A stretch of DNA of 64,000 nt from Virgisporangium aurantiacum (GCF_016863635.1 NZ_BOPG01000012.1:62001-126000), one strand, 5' to 3'; positions 26,169 through 35,112 are shown, numbered from the stretch's first letter. Program-made: numbers and translations. Notes: generated by a model not told the origin, from the sequence alone.

Positions 26169-27653
26169 CTACGGCGACGATGGCACGGCACCGTGAACCG
26201 CCGACAGCGGCAATGCGACGGCCTCCAGCGGTTTGCGTTCGGCGGGTACCCCGAAGATGACTTCCACGATGCCGCCGACGACCATGACCGCCCCACCGAT
26301 GAGGTAGCCGACGAACAGCCGCGACGGGTCGGCGCCGGTGCCGATGAGGTGGCCGTACAGCACCGGACCGATCGCGCCGAAGCACTGCGCGATCGCGAAG
26401 AACACCGCGATGGCCTGGGCCCGCACCTCAAGCGGGAAGACCTCGCTCACCGTCAGATAGGCGGCGCTGGCACCGGCCGAGGCGAAGAAGAAGATGACGC
26501 ACCAGGCGACGGTCTGCGTGATGGCATTGAGCATTCCCTGGTCGAACAGGTAGGCGCTGATCGCAAGCAGAACACCGGAGCCGATGTAGGTACCCGCAAT
26601 CATCGGCTTGCGCCCGATGGTGTCGAACAGCCGGCCGATGGTAAGCGGGCCGAGCAGGTTCCCGGCCGCGAACCCGAGCAGGTAGATCGGGGCGCTGGCG
26701 GCGTTCACACCGTAGAAGTGGGTGAGCACCAGGACATACGTGAAGAAGATCGCGTTATACAGGAACGACTGCGTGATCATCAACGTCGCACCGAGCACCG
26801 ATCGGCGCCAGTGCCGCACGAAGAGCACCCGCAGAAGGTCACGGTAACCGACCGGCTCGGGCCTGATCTCGATCGCCTTGTTGCTGGGCAGCGCCTGCTG
26901 CGGCAGGCCGGAACTTGCCTGTGCCTCGACCGCGGCCATCGTCCGCTCCGCCTCCGCTGCCCGGCCGTGCATGAGCAGCCAGCGTGGGCTTTCCGGCAGC
27001 GTACGGCGGACGAACACGATGACCACGGCGAGCGCTGGTCCGAGCAGGAATCCCAGTCGCCACCCGACCGACGGAGCCAACACGTTCAGGAACAGCAGTG
27101 CGCCGAGTGTGCCGATGATCGCGCCGGCCCAGTAGGTTCCGTTGACAGCGATGTCGACGCGTCCCCGGTAGCGGGCCGGGATCATCTCATCGATCGCCGA
27201 GTTGATCGCGGCGTATTCGCCGCCGATGCCGGCACCGGCGATGAACCGGGTGGCGAACAGATAAATCACCCAGCCGGTGCCGTGGCCCAGTGTCAGGGCG
27301 GTCAGGCCACTGCCGACCAGATACACCGCGAGGGTCACCATGAACAGGTTGCGCCGGCCGAGCCGGTCGGACAGCCGCCCGAACACCAGGGCACCGACCA
27401 CCTGGCCGACGAGATACACCGTGGCCATGGCGCCCACAGCGGTCGTGGACATGCCCAGGGTGTCGGATCGGCTGAGCATGCCCGTCACCGAACTGGCGAT
27501 GGTGATTTCCAGCCCGTCGAGCACCCAGGCGACCCCGAGTGCCATGACGAGCCGGGTGTGGAACGGTGTCCAGCTCAGCCGATCCAGCCGGGCGGGAATC
27601 AGGCTCCGGACGACCCCTGCTGAAGCGGATGTGGCGTTGGTCGCTACGGCCAT
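26169..27653 (-). CDS. MFS transporter, sugar/aromatic-acid:H+ symporter type
   Basis: 494 residues with twelve hydrophobic segments and two conserved loop motifs ('GRLSDRLGRRNLF' after helix 2, 'GRLFDTIGRKPMI' after helix 8), plus 'RFIAGAGIGGEYAAINSAID' and 'PESPRWLLMHGR'. The pattern fits the metabolite:H+ symporter branch of the sugar-porter superfamily. The ATG at 27653 is 13 bases after the ftsH stop, so it is in the PrsW-FtsH operon, and it was followed by a dehydrogenase that has decayed. The transported compound is unknown. Confidence 0.85.
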   Translation of the reverse strand: MAVATNATSASAGVVRSLIPARLDRLSWTPFHTRLVMALGVAWVLDGLEITIASSVTGMLSRSDTLGMSTTAVGAMATVYLVGQVVGALVFGRLSDRLGRRNLFMVTLAVYLVGSGLTALTLGHGTGWVIYLFATRFIAGAGIGGEYAAINSAIDEMIPARYRGRVDIAVNGTYWAGAIIGTLGALLFLNVLAPSVGWRLGFLLGPALAVVIVFVRRTLPESPRWLLMHGRAAEAERTMAAVEAQASSGLPQQALPSNKAIEIRPEPVGYRDLLRVLFVRHWRRSVLGATLMITQSFLYNAIFFTYVLVLTHFYGVNAASAPIYLLGFAAGNLLGPLTIGRLFDTIGRKPMIAGTYIGSGVLLAISAYLFDQGMLNAITQTVAWCVIFFFASAGASAAYLTVSEVFPLEVRAQAIAVFFAIAQCFGAIGPVLYGHLIGTGADPSRLFVGYLIGGAVMVVGGIVEVIFGVPAERKPLEAVALPLSAVHGAVPSSP

Positions 27654-27666
27654 GATGTGGGTCCTC

Positions 27667-29564
27667 TCAGCTCTTCGTCGTCGCCGGGGTGCGGCCGAGA
27701 ATCTGTTCCACGTCGGAGCCGTCGATGGTCTCCCGCTCAAGCAGCACCTGGGTGAGGCGGTCCAGTTCCAGCCGGTGCTCGGTGAGGGTGGCGGTGGCGC
27801 GCTGCTCGGCTTCGCGCAGCAGCTTCGCGACCTCCTCGTCGATCACCCGTTGGGTCGCTTCGGCGTACGGGCGGCTCCTGACCTGTTCGCCGCCGAGGTA
27901 CATCGGCTCGCCGGAGGCGAATCCGACGGGGCCGAGCGTCGGGCTCATGCCGAACTCGCGGACCATGCGGGTGGCCAGGTCGGTCGCGCCGGCCAGGTCG
28001 TTGGCGGCGCCGGTGGAGGTGTCACCGAAGACGATTCCCTCGGCGGCGCGTCCGCCCATCGGATGGCCAGCGAGTCCTTCAGGTATCCCGCGGAGTGCAG
28101 GTGGCGTTCGTCGATGGGAAGCTGCTCGGTGACGCCGAGAGCCTGCCCGGCGGGCAGGATGGTCACCTTGGCCACCGGGTCTCCGTGGTCGGACAGCGCG
28201 GCCACCAGAGCGTGTCCGCTCTCGTGAACCGCGACCGCGAGCTTCTCGTCCGGGAGCAGGACGTTGGACCCGTCGCGGCGGCCCAGCAGGATGCGGTCCC
28301 GTGCGTCGGCGAAGTCCCGTGCCTCGATCACCTGCCGGCCGGCGCGTACCGCGAAGATGGCCGCCTCGTTGACCAGGTTCGCGAGGTCGGCACCGGAGAA
28401 TCCCGGGGTGGCGCGGGCCACCACATCGAGGTCCACGTCGATGCCCATCTGCTTGCTCTGGCCGTGGACCACGAGGATGGCTCTGCGTTCGCGCTGGGTG
28501 GGCAGCGGGATCACGACCTGCCGGTCGAAGCGGCCCGGGCGCAGCAACGCGGGGTCGAGCACCTCGGGGCGGTTGGTCGCCGCGATCACCACCACACCGA
28601 CGGTCGGGTCGAAACCGTCCATCTCGGCCAGCATCTGGTTGAGGGTCTGTTCGCGTTCGTCGTTGGAGACGAGTTGGCCGCCGCGGCGCTGCCCGATCGC
28701 GTCGACCTCGTCGACGAAAACGATCGACGGTGCCCGGCGGCGGGCGTCGGCGAACAGGTCCCGGACCCGCGCGGCGCCGACGCCGACGAACATCTCCACG
28801 AAGCTGGAACCGGTGACCGAGATGAACGGCACGCCCGCCTCACCGGCAATCGCGCGGGCCAGCAGCGTCTTGCCGGTGCCGGGCGGCCCGACCATCAGCA
28901 CACCGCGAGGGCCGACCGCGCCTGCCTGCCGGTAGCGATCGGGGTGCTTCAGGAAGTCGACGACCTCGGTGACCTCCTGCTTGGCACCTTCGTAGCCGGC
29001 GACATCCGCGAACGTCGTACTGGGGCGCTCGGTGTCGAAGACCTTGCCGCGGGAGCGACCGATCCCGCCCAGACCGGCCAACTGACGGCGGGCCGCGCGG
29101 CCGGTCCAGACGAACAGGCCCACCAGCAGGGCCATCGGCAGCAGGCTGAGCAGGATCGACGAGATCGAGGTCTGCGCCGGCTGGGTGCTGACCTTGACGT
29201 TGTGGTCGTCCAGAAGTTGAGCGAACTGCGGGTCCTGCAAGGACACCGGGTAACTGGAGGCGAAGTCTTTGCCGCTGGTCAGCTTGCCCGAAATGCCGCC
29301 GTCCGGGCCGAGCGCCACCGACGCGACCTGACCGGCCGCGATGTCGGTCTTGAGCTGGGAATAGGAGAGCTGCTCGACACTGCCCGGCGCATGCGTCGGT
29401 AGGAAGAACAGCGCACCGGTCAGCATGACCCCCACGACCAGCAGCCAGGGGCGCCATCGCGGCGGTGGCGGCGGGGCCGGCGCGGTTGGCCGGTCCGGTG
29501 GTGGGCCCGACGTGGCCGACCCGGTGGAGTGCCGGCGGCCGCTCCAGAGGCGATGCGTGTTCAT
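27667..29564 (-). pseudogene. ftsH: ATP-dependent zinc metalloprotease FtsH, one-base frameshift near the C-terminus
   Basis: The ATG at 29564 overlaps the prsW stop by 4 bases and has a GGGAGGAGG site. The N-terminus has a Pro-rich tail and two membrane segments (about 40-58 and 132-150). Walker A is GPPGTGKT and Walker B '[11 protein letters not shown]'; the second region of homology ends in 'RPGRFDRQV', and the zinc site is HESGH. After '...YLKDSLAIR' the frame breaks at 28060/28061; adding one base (CG to CGN before ATGGGC) restores 'MGGRAAEGIVFG' through to the stop at 27667, about 632 residues. Read literally, the protein ends at 27945 without the third zinc ligand region. Confidence 0.82.
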
Positions 29565-30520
29565 CGTCCTCCTCCCACGGCTGTCGCGGGCGCGGTCGCC
29601 CTGCGCCAGCGTCCACGCAGGATCACCAGGCCGAGGACGGCGTCCAGCGCCAACAGCGCCCAGCTCACGACCGTGTACAGATGCACCTGGGTCTGGGTCA
29701 CGTCGGGCGCCCGGCCGAGCTGGATCAGCGCCCATTGCGTCGGCGTGCCGGTGAGCAGGAACGGCACCCACACGGCGATGCCGCCGGAGGCGTCCCACAG
29801 GGCGTGCAGCAGGGCCACCAGCACGAGCCAGCCCAACAGCGAGGCACGGAGCCGGGGCCGCCCGCGGCGCGCCCGCGCGGCGGTCGCGAACAGTGCGCCG
29901 CCGAGGATCGCCGTCCACAACCCGTGCCCGACCGGAGTCAGGATGCCGCGCAGCGCCTCGGTCTCGATGACGTTCAGCAACGACAGGCCGGAGTTCGTGA
30001 ACAGCGCGTTGAAGGCGTAGCCCGCGCTCTCGAACGCGGCGAACCCGAAGCCGACCGTGGCACCGAGCACCATCCCGTCGCGCATCGTGTACCGCCGCAG
30101 CCGCCGGGCCAGCAACCACAGGGCGATCAGCTTGACGGCCTCCTCGACCAACCCGACACCGACGTACCCCAGCACGGACGGCTCCCGCAGAAACTCCGCC
30201 TCCAGGATCGATGCGCCCAGTACACCGAGGACGCCGCCGTAGATGAAGGCGGCGAAGACGCGCTGTGGGGTCACGATCCCGTCGGTCCGGCCGAACGCGT
30301 ACGCGACGAATGTGACCGGGACCAGGAAGCTGCCGATCAGGATGATCGTGGGGACCAGGTTGGCGTTCCCGGTGATGAAGGTGACCAGCACGGTCGCCAC
30401 CCACAGCGCCAGACCGCCGAGAAAGATGCGAGTCCAGCTCGGCAGGCGGTGTCGCGTGCGGGTGATCGTGCCGGCGGGGATGGTCGTCTGCGGGATGACG
30501 TGCCCGGCTACCTGTGTCAT
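29561..30520 (-). CDS. PrsW-family intramembrane metalloprotease
   Basis: 319-residue multi-pass membrane protein with about eight hydrophobic segments. The PrsW motifs are present: 'GLVEEAVKLIAL' (EExxK, near residue 125), 'FGFAAFESAGYAFN' (FxxxE) and a histidine in 'LTPVGHGLWTAI'. PrsW-type proteases cleave membrane anti-sigma factors or other single-pass proteins. A GGAGGG site precedes the ATG at 30520. First gene of an operon with FtsH, pairing an intramembrane protease with an AAA protease. Confidence 0.85.
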   Translation of the reverse strand: MTQVAGHVIPQTTIPAGTITRTRHRLPSWTRIFLGGLALWVATVLVTFITGNANLVPTIILIGSFLVPVTFVAYAFGRTDGIVTPQRVFAAFIYGGVLGVLGASILEAEFLREPSVLGYVGVGLVEEAVKLIALWLLARRLRRYTMRDGMVLGATVGFGFAAFESAGYAFNALFTNSGLSLLNVIETEALRGILTPVGHGLWTAILGGALFATAARARRGRPRLRASLLGWLVLVALLHALWDASGGIAVWVPFLLTGTPTQWALIQLGRAPDVTQTQVHLYTVVSWALLALDAVLGLVILRGRWRRATAPATAVGGGR

Positions 30521-30625
30521 GTCGCCCTCCGTTGGTGGGGTCGGCGCCGCGGTCCGCGGCGTACGATCCGTCCCACCAACGCTGGCGGAACGCCGGTCGG
30601 ATGACCTCGCGGCCAGCGCCCAACC

Positions 30626-30643
30626 CTCGTACCGGCTAGCCGG
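30626..30643 (-). promoter_or_regulatory. Palindromic motif CCRGCTAGCSGGTAC, copy D
   Basis: Minus strand reads CCGGCTAGCCGGTACGAG; the 12-base core CCGGCTAGCCGG is a perfect palindrome. It lies 106 bases upstream of the PrsW start and just before the aldo/keto reductase remnant. Confidence 0.55.
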
Positions 30644-30689
30644 CAATTACCGTGGGGCGTTACCAGCGATGACGCGCACACAGCGGGCG

Positions 30690-31194
30690 GGAAGGCGCTC
30701 CACCCGTATCCGGACGACCTGGTGATCGCGACCAAAGGCGGCCTTGAGCGCCCCGGCCCGGGACGGTGGTCGACCAACGGCCGGCCGGAGCACCTGATCG
30801 AGGCCTGCGAAGGCAGCCTGCAACGGCTCAAGCTCGACCAGATCCCGCGCGGCGCGCACAGCGGCTCACACCGGTCGTGTCCATCCAGAACCGCTACAAC
30901 GTCGACGACCGCACCTCGGAGTCCGTGGTCGACCTCTGCGAGCAGGAGCGGATGATCTTCCTTCCCTGGGCGCCGATACAGGATCTCGACCGCAACCGGG
31001 CCGTGCCGGAGATCGCGCGGAGCCACGGCGCGGAGCCACGGCAGATCGTGCTCGCTTGGTTGCTGGCCCGGTCGCCGTCCATCCTGCCGATCCCCGGCAC
31101 TGGAACCGTGTCCCATCTGGAAGACAACGTCGCCGCCACGGCGATCACACTGACCCCCGCCGAGGTCGCCGCCATGACCCGCGCCGCCGGTTAG
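30690..31194 (+). pseudogene. Decayed aldo/keto reductase gene
   Basis: Two fragments of an aldo/keto reductase are visible. 'HPYPDDLVIATKGGLERPGP' through 'LIEACEGSLQRLKLDQIP' is in the first frame. After an internal deletion near 30845-30880, 'PVVSIQNRYNVDDRTSESVV' to '...LARSPSILPIPGTGTVSHLE' and the stop at 31194 are in another frame. The N-terminal third (with the catalytic Asp and Tyr) and the region with the catalytic His are absent, so the product cannot be active. The C-terminal NADP-binding part is well kept, which suggests recent loss. The 3' end overlaps the convergent kinase gene by 50 bases. Confidence 0.7.
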
Positions 31195-32089
31195 GACCGT
31201 CGCTGGGGCTCCCGGTCATGCGCTTCTGGAGGAGCAGCAGCACGCCGCGGGCCTGCGCGGCGGTGAGTCGCCCTTCCGGCTCCTTGGTCAGCAGCCCCGC
31301 GATGACCGGGCCCAGCGGACCGGCGCGCCGAAACGGCGCCGGCGCGCCCGCCAGGACGGCGACGACGGTCGCGAACACGTCACCCCTGTCGAAGGGAGCC
31401 ACGCCCTCGGCCGCGGCGAACAGCGTCGCGCCGAACGAGAACAGGTCCGACGCCGGCTCGGGCCGGACGCCGTTGAGTTGCTCGGGCGAGACGTACGCCG
31501 GGCTGCCGGCGACAGCGCCCATCGGACCGTCGCACTGCTCGCCCGCGTTTCCGGCGATGCCGAAGTCGGTCAGGACCACCCTCCCGCCGTCGCAGAGATG
31601 AACGTTGCCCGGCTTGACATCGCGATGCACGATGCCGGCTCGGTGGATCGCCTGCAGCGCGTCCAGAAGACCAAGACCGATGTGGACCACGTCGTCGAAC
31701 GGTAGGGGCCCGTCGGCCACGAGCGCTTCCGCGAGCGTGCGTCCGGACAGCGGCTCCATGACGATCCACGCGCAGTCGCCGTCCCATACGACGTCATGGA
31801 TCCCGATCACGCCCGCATGGCCGACCCGGGCCGCCGCGCGCGCCTCGCCGAGCACACGCGTCCAGGCCGTCCCGGACAACTGACGGGACCCGGCATCGCC
31901 GAGGACATCCTGTTTGATGGCTACCTGCCGGTCGAGCAGCTCGTCATGGGCGAGCCAGACCCGCCCCATGCCGCCCCGGCCCAACAGTGATCGCAACCGG
32001 TACCGGCTCGCAACGAGTCGTCCGTGTGATGGCGCCTGTCGCTCGGCCGGACCGGCAGACCCGCCCGCCGTTGACGCTGTCGGTGGCAT
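31145..32089 (-). CDS. Soluble serine/threonine protein kinase
   Basis: About 314 residues forming a bare Hanks-type kinase domain: glycine loop 'LLGRGGMGRVWLAHDE', catalytic Lys in 'VAIKQD', catalytic loop 'HRDVKPGN', 'DFGIA' and 'GSPAYVSPEQLNG'. The usual membrane anchor and PASTA or other sensor domain are missing; the protein ends in a basic tail. ATG at 32089 has an AGGGG site upstream; an ATG at 32107 is the alternative. It is divergent from zwf, with motif copy F between, and is placed to phosphorylate stress or metabolic targets (inference). Confidence 0.85.
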   Translation of the reverse strand: MPPTASTAGGSAGPAERQAPSHGRLVASRYRLRSLLGRGGMGRVWLAHDELLDRQVAIKQDVLGDAGSRQLSGTAWTRVLGEARAAARVGHAGVIGIHDVVWDGDCAWIVMEPLSGRTLAEALVADGPLPFDDVVHIGLGLLDALQAIHRAGIVHRDVKPGNVHLCDGGRVVLTDFGIAGNAGEQCDGPMGAVAGSPAYVSPEQLNGVRPEPASDLFSFGATLFAAAEGVAPFDRGDVFATVVAVLAGAPAPFRRAGPLGPVIAGLLTKEPEGRLTAAQARGVLLLLQKRMTGSPSDGPNRRRGSWRRPRRGSV

Positions 32090-32162
32090 TTCCAGGAGAC
32101 CCCTCATACGGGTCAACCCTGGCGAAGGTCGCGGCTCCTGTCGTCTCCGCTGGCGCCCACTG

Positions 32163-32180
32163 TTCGTACCGGGTAGCAGG
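32163..32180 (-). promoter_or_regulatory. Palindromic motif CCRGCTAGCSGGTAC, copy F
   Basis: Minus strand reads CCTGCTACCCGGTACGAA, the weakest core of the six. It lies in the 151-base divergent region between the kinase (start 32089) and zwf (start 32241). Confidence 0.35.
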
Positions 32181-32240
32181 TAGTACGACACGGCCGCTAG
32201 CGATGATGATTGCCGGCTCCGGCGGTGTGACGCTGTCCAT

Positions 32241-33656
32241 ATGACCGAAACACCGTCGCGCCCGGAGAATCACGTCATCATCCTGTTCGGCGCGACCGGC
32301 GATCTGGCCCGGCGCAAACTGCTGCCGGGGCTGTTCCACCTCGCAGCGGCCGGGCTGATGCCGGACAGGTACCGCATCGTCGGCACGGCTCGGAGTCCCA
32401 TCACCGATGCGCAATTCCGCGACCTCGCCCACGAGGCGATCACGACGTTCGGGACCACCGAGCCCACCGGTGAGACGTGGCAGGCGTTCCGGCGGACGCT
32501 CTCGTTCGTCGGCGCCGGGCCTACGGGCCCGTCTCTGGTGGCCGCGATCGATCACGCGAAGCGGGCGATCGGTGGCTCGCCGGGGCGGCTGTTCCATCTC
32601 GCCGTTCCGCCGGCGGCGTTCGAGTCGACGGTGAGCTTGCTGGGCGCCGCGGGACTGGCTCCCGGATCCCGCGTCATCATCGAGAAGCCGTTCGGGACGG
32701 ACCTTCGATCTGCCCGCGCCCTCAACAAGACGGTCAACGCCTCCTTCGACGAGTCACAGGTCTTCCGTATCGACCACTTCCTCGGCAAGGAGTCCGTCGA
32801 CAACATCCTGGCCTTCCGCTTCGCCAACGGTCTGTTCGAGCCGGCCTGGAACCGCCGGCACATCAGCTACGTGCAGATCGACGTGCCGGAGACACTTTCG
32901 ATCGAGGGACGCGCCGACTTCTACGACCACACCGGCGCCTACCGGGACATGATCGTCACCCATCTGTTCCAGGTGCTGGGGTTCGTCGCCATGGAGCCAC
33001 CGACCACCCTGGGCGCCGACCACCTGCGCGCCCGGATGGCCAGGGTCTTCGACGCCCTCCGGCCGGTCGACGTGGCGCACGTGGTACGCGGCCAGTACGC
33101 GGGTTACCGGGACGAGCCCGGCGTCGCGTCCGACTCACAGACCGAGACCATGGCGGCGGTGCGGGTCGAGATCGACAACCGGCGATGGGCCGGGGTTCCG
33201 TTCTTCCTACGGTCCGGCAAGCGCCTCGGTGCGAGCCGTCAGACGGTGACGCTCGGCTTCCATCAGCCGCCGCTGCACATGTTCCCGATCGACGGAACCG
33301 GGCGATGGAACGAGGTCGTCATCGACTTCGCCGATCCGGGATCCATCACCGTCGACTTTCTGGCGAAGGTGCCGGGGGCCGAGATGAGGCTCGCCGCCGC
33401 CAGCATGACCTTCCGCTACGCCGACTCGTTCCGAGCCGGAAACGGCCTGGAGGGGTACGAGCGGCTCATCCTGGACGCCATGCTCGGCGACCAGTCCCTG
33501 TTCACCCACGCCGGCGCGGTGGAGCGCCTGTGGGAGATCTCCGAACCACTCCTGGAGAACCCGCCACCGGTCCAGCCGTACGCCCCAGCCTCCTGGGGAC
33601 CGCAGCCATCGGTGGACGAGCTCATCGAACCGTACCGCTGGCGCCTTCGCGGCTGA
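32241..33656 (+). CDS. zwf: Glucose-6-phosphate 1-dehydrogenase
   Basis: 471 residues. It oxidises glucose 6-phosphate with NADP+ in the first step of the oxidative pentose phosphate pathway. The nucleotide motif 'GATGDLARRKLLPGL' is at residue 13, and the active-site block 'RIDHFLGKESVDN' contains the substrate-binding Lys and catalytic His (near 175). 'RSGKRLGASR' and 'Y..LILDAMLGD' near the end are family-conserved. The opcA and transaldolase genes usually found with the main actinobacterial zwf are absent, so this may be a second, stress-linked copy. The ATG at 32241 has no strong ribosome-binding site. Confidence 0.95.
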   Translation: MTETPSRPENHVIILFGATGDLARRKLLPGLFHLAAAGLMPDRYRIVGTARSPITDAQFRDLAHEAITTFGTTEPTGETWQAFRRTLSFVGAGPTGPSLVAAIDHAKRAIGGSPGRLFHLAVPPAAFESTVSLLGAAGLAPGSRVIIEKPFGTDLRSARALNKTVNASFDESQVFRIDHFLGKESVDNILAFRFANGLFEPAWNRRHISYVQIDVPETLSIEGRADFYDHTGAYRDMIVTHLFQVLGFVAMEPPTTLGADHLRARMARVFDALRPVDVAHVVRGQYAGYRDEPGVASDSQTETMAAVRVEIDNRRWAGVPFFLRSGKRLGASRQTVTLGFHQPPLHMFPIDGTGRWNEVVIDFADPGSITVDFLAKVPGAEMRLAAASMTFRYADSFRAGNGLEGYERLILDAMLGDQSLFTHAGAVERLWEISEPLLENPPPVQPYAPASWGPQPSVDELIEPYRWRLRG

Positions 33657-33752
33657 CGCACCGTGACGCCCGGCGGCGACCTCGGCGGGGTCAGTGTGAT
33701 CGCCGCGGCACCGCATCAGTCGTCGGTGTTCCGAAGTCGATGCCCGACCGGA

Positions 33753-34145
33753 TCAATTGGTCAGGTATCTGCGGGCCGACCGGACGTTGACGCAGCAGAG
33801 TACCGCCGTCTGCATGAACAGGCCCGGAATGCCGACGATCAACGATGTGTATCCACCGTTGGCCAACCGGATGCCGGTCGCGACCAGTAATACGCCCGCG
33901 AGGACGTTCGCTGCGGTCCTGGCCCACGACGTGCCGGTCAGCAGGCGTACCCCTGTCGCGATAGCCAGGCCTGTGACGGCGAAGTACAGGAGGGCGGAGC
34001 CGGTACCGGCCCCGCCGAAAGCCGCACTGAGCATGGCCATGACACTGCCCGCGAATCCGAACAGTCCGGCCGTGATGAACAGGAGGGTAGCCGCGGCGAT
34101 CACGCTTCCCGGCCGGGGCGGATCGGTGGTGGGTGCGGCAGTCAT
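33753..34145 (-). CDS. Small four-pass membrane protein, unknown function
   Basis: 130 residues with a short Pro/Thr-rich start and four hydrophobic segments (about 14-38, 45-65, 72-93, 98-118). It ends in a basic tail. I do not recognise a family beyond general small actinobacterial membrane proteins. Start ATG at 34145. It is convergent with zwf and divergent from the envelope cassette. Confidence 0.65.
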   Translation of the reverse strand: MTAAPTTDPPRPGSVIAAATLLFITAGLFGFAGSVMAMLSAAFGGAGTGSALLYFAVTGLAIATGVRLLTGTSWARTAANVLAGVLLVATGIRLANGGYTSLIVGIPGLFMQTAVLCCVNVRSARRYLTN

Positions 34146-34265
34146 GCTGATCCTCTCGCGGTCCTGTAGTGAGTGACGCTGTCCGCACCCGAACCGTACG
34201 AGCGGTGGACGGGCGTCCAGGCCCGGGTTGGACCGGAACGGACAGGGGCGGACCCGACGAGCCGC

Positions 34266-34430
34266 GCCTCAGGTGGCGTGGTCGTGGAGCCGGGCTGGAC
34301 AGCACGCCACGTTCGACGAGCGTCGCACCGAACAGTTCCGGCAGGACGTCGAACCGGTCCGTGTCCGTTGCCGTCCGCCGCCGTCCGGTCTGTGCGGAAA
34401 CCCGGCCCGGGACCGGTCATGCTGCCTCCA
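34266..34430 (-). pseudogene. Internally deleted remnant of the AfsR-like regulator gene at 37251-39644
   Basis: Three blocks match the distant regulator gene in order and orientation. 34266-34295 matches its 3' end at 37248-37277 (29 of 30 bases). 34301-34362 matches its 5' coding part at 39361-39422 (58 of 62). 34365-34430 matches less well its upstream region at about 39720-39790, ending in the shared ACCGGTCATGCTGC. About 2.1 kb of the coding middle is missing. Its high identity suggests recent duplication and deletion. Confidence 0.75.
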
Positions 34431-34452
34431 ACACGCAGCAGGAGGTGGCGCC

Positions 34453-35112
34453 ATGACCAGCGGAGCCGGCAACGACGAACGGGCCGGCAGCAACAGCGAC
34501 ACCGCGGAGTTCGACCGCCAGGTGACGGCTTTCTACGGAGCCACAAGCGGAACACCGCAGCTGGCAACACAGCCGGAGCCTGAGGCACCGGCGTGGAGTT
34601 CTCCGGTCACCGTCCCCGCCGAACTTCCGCCGCCGCCGCCGTTGTCGCCCCCGCCGGCCGCGCCGGGCCGTAGGGCGTTCCGGATCCTCGTGTCCATCGC
34701 GGTCGTACTCGCCGCGGCGATCGCCGTGACCGCGGCACTGGGCTGGTCCGACGTGTCGAGTCTGCGCGCGGGCGTGTCGGAGCGGCAGGCCGAGCTGGAC
34801 ACCATCGCGCAGCAGGAACAGGCAGCCGCCCGCAAACTGCTCGACGACTTCCGTGGCGCCGGCCTGGACTCGCTCATGCAGCGCGTCAAGGACCTGGACA
34901 AGGCGGCAGATGTGGCGTTCGTCAGCTGGCGGAGCGGCACGGCGCGCTTCGGGGTGCTGGACGCGGCGATGAACGACTGCAACAACGCCGTCATCGCCTA
35001 CAACAGCGCCGCCGGCCCGTTCCCCGACCACCTGTTCACGGCATTGCCCAGGCAGATCGACCTGAAGAATCCGGAGACCGACTGCGGACGCGTGTTCACC
35101 GGAAGCATCTGA
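34453..35112 (+). CDS. Single-pass membrane protein with LemA-like C-terminal motif (copy 1)
   Basis: 219 residues: a polar and Pro-rich cytoplasmic N-terminus, one membrane helix at about 78-98, a helical, Gln/Glu-rich stretch ('ERQAELDTIAQQEQAAARKL') and a C-terminal block 'CNNAVIAYNSAAGPFPDHLF' ending in 'LPRQIDL' and 'DCG'. The block resembles the 'YN..V..YN....FP.N' signature of LemA proteins and recurs in the next gene. GGAGGTG precedes the ATG at 34453. Two cysteines could form an extracytoplasmic disulfide. Function unknown. Confidence 0.75.
   Translation: MTSGAGNDERAGSNSDTAEFDRQVTAFYGATSGTPQLATQPEPEAPAWSSPVTVPAELPPPPPLSPPPAAPGRRAFRILVSIAVVLAAAIAVTAALGWSDVSSLRAGVSERQAELDTIAQQEQAAARKLLDDFRGAGLDSLMQRVKDLDKAADVAFVSWRSGTARFGVLDAAMNDCNNAVIAYNSAAGPFPDHLFTALPRQIDLKNPETDCGRVFTGSI

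Noticed and set aside
30626..30643. Motif copies as attachment sites or inverted repeats of a mobile element
   Set aside because: The copies are single sites in promoters rather than paired ends, and no recombinase gene is nearby.
12890..33752. DosR/DevR-type operator (GGGAC...GTCCC) expected from CBS/GAF-kinase content
   Set aside because: Scanning the intergenic regions by eye gave no good match.
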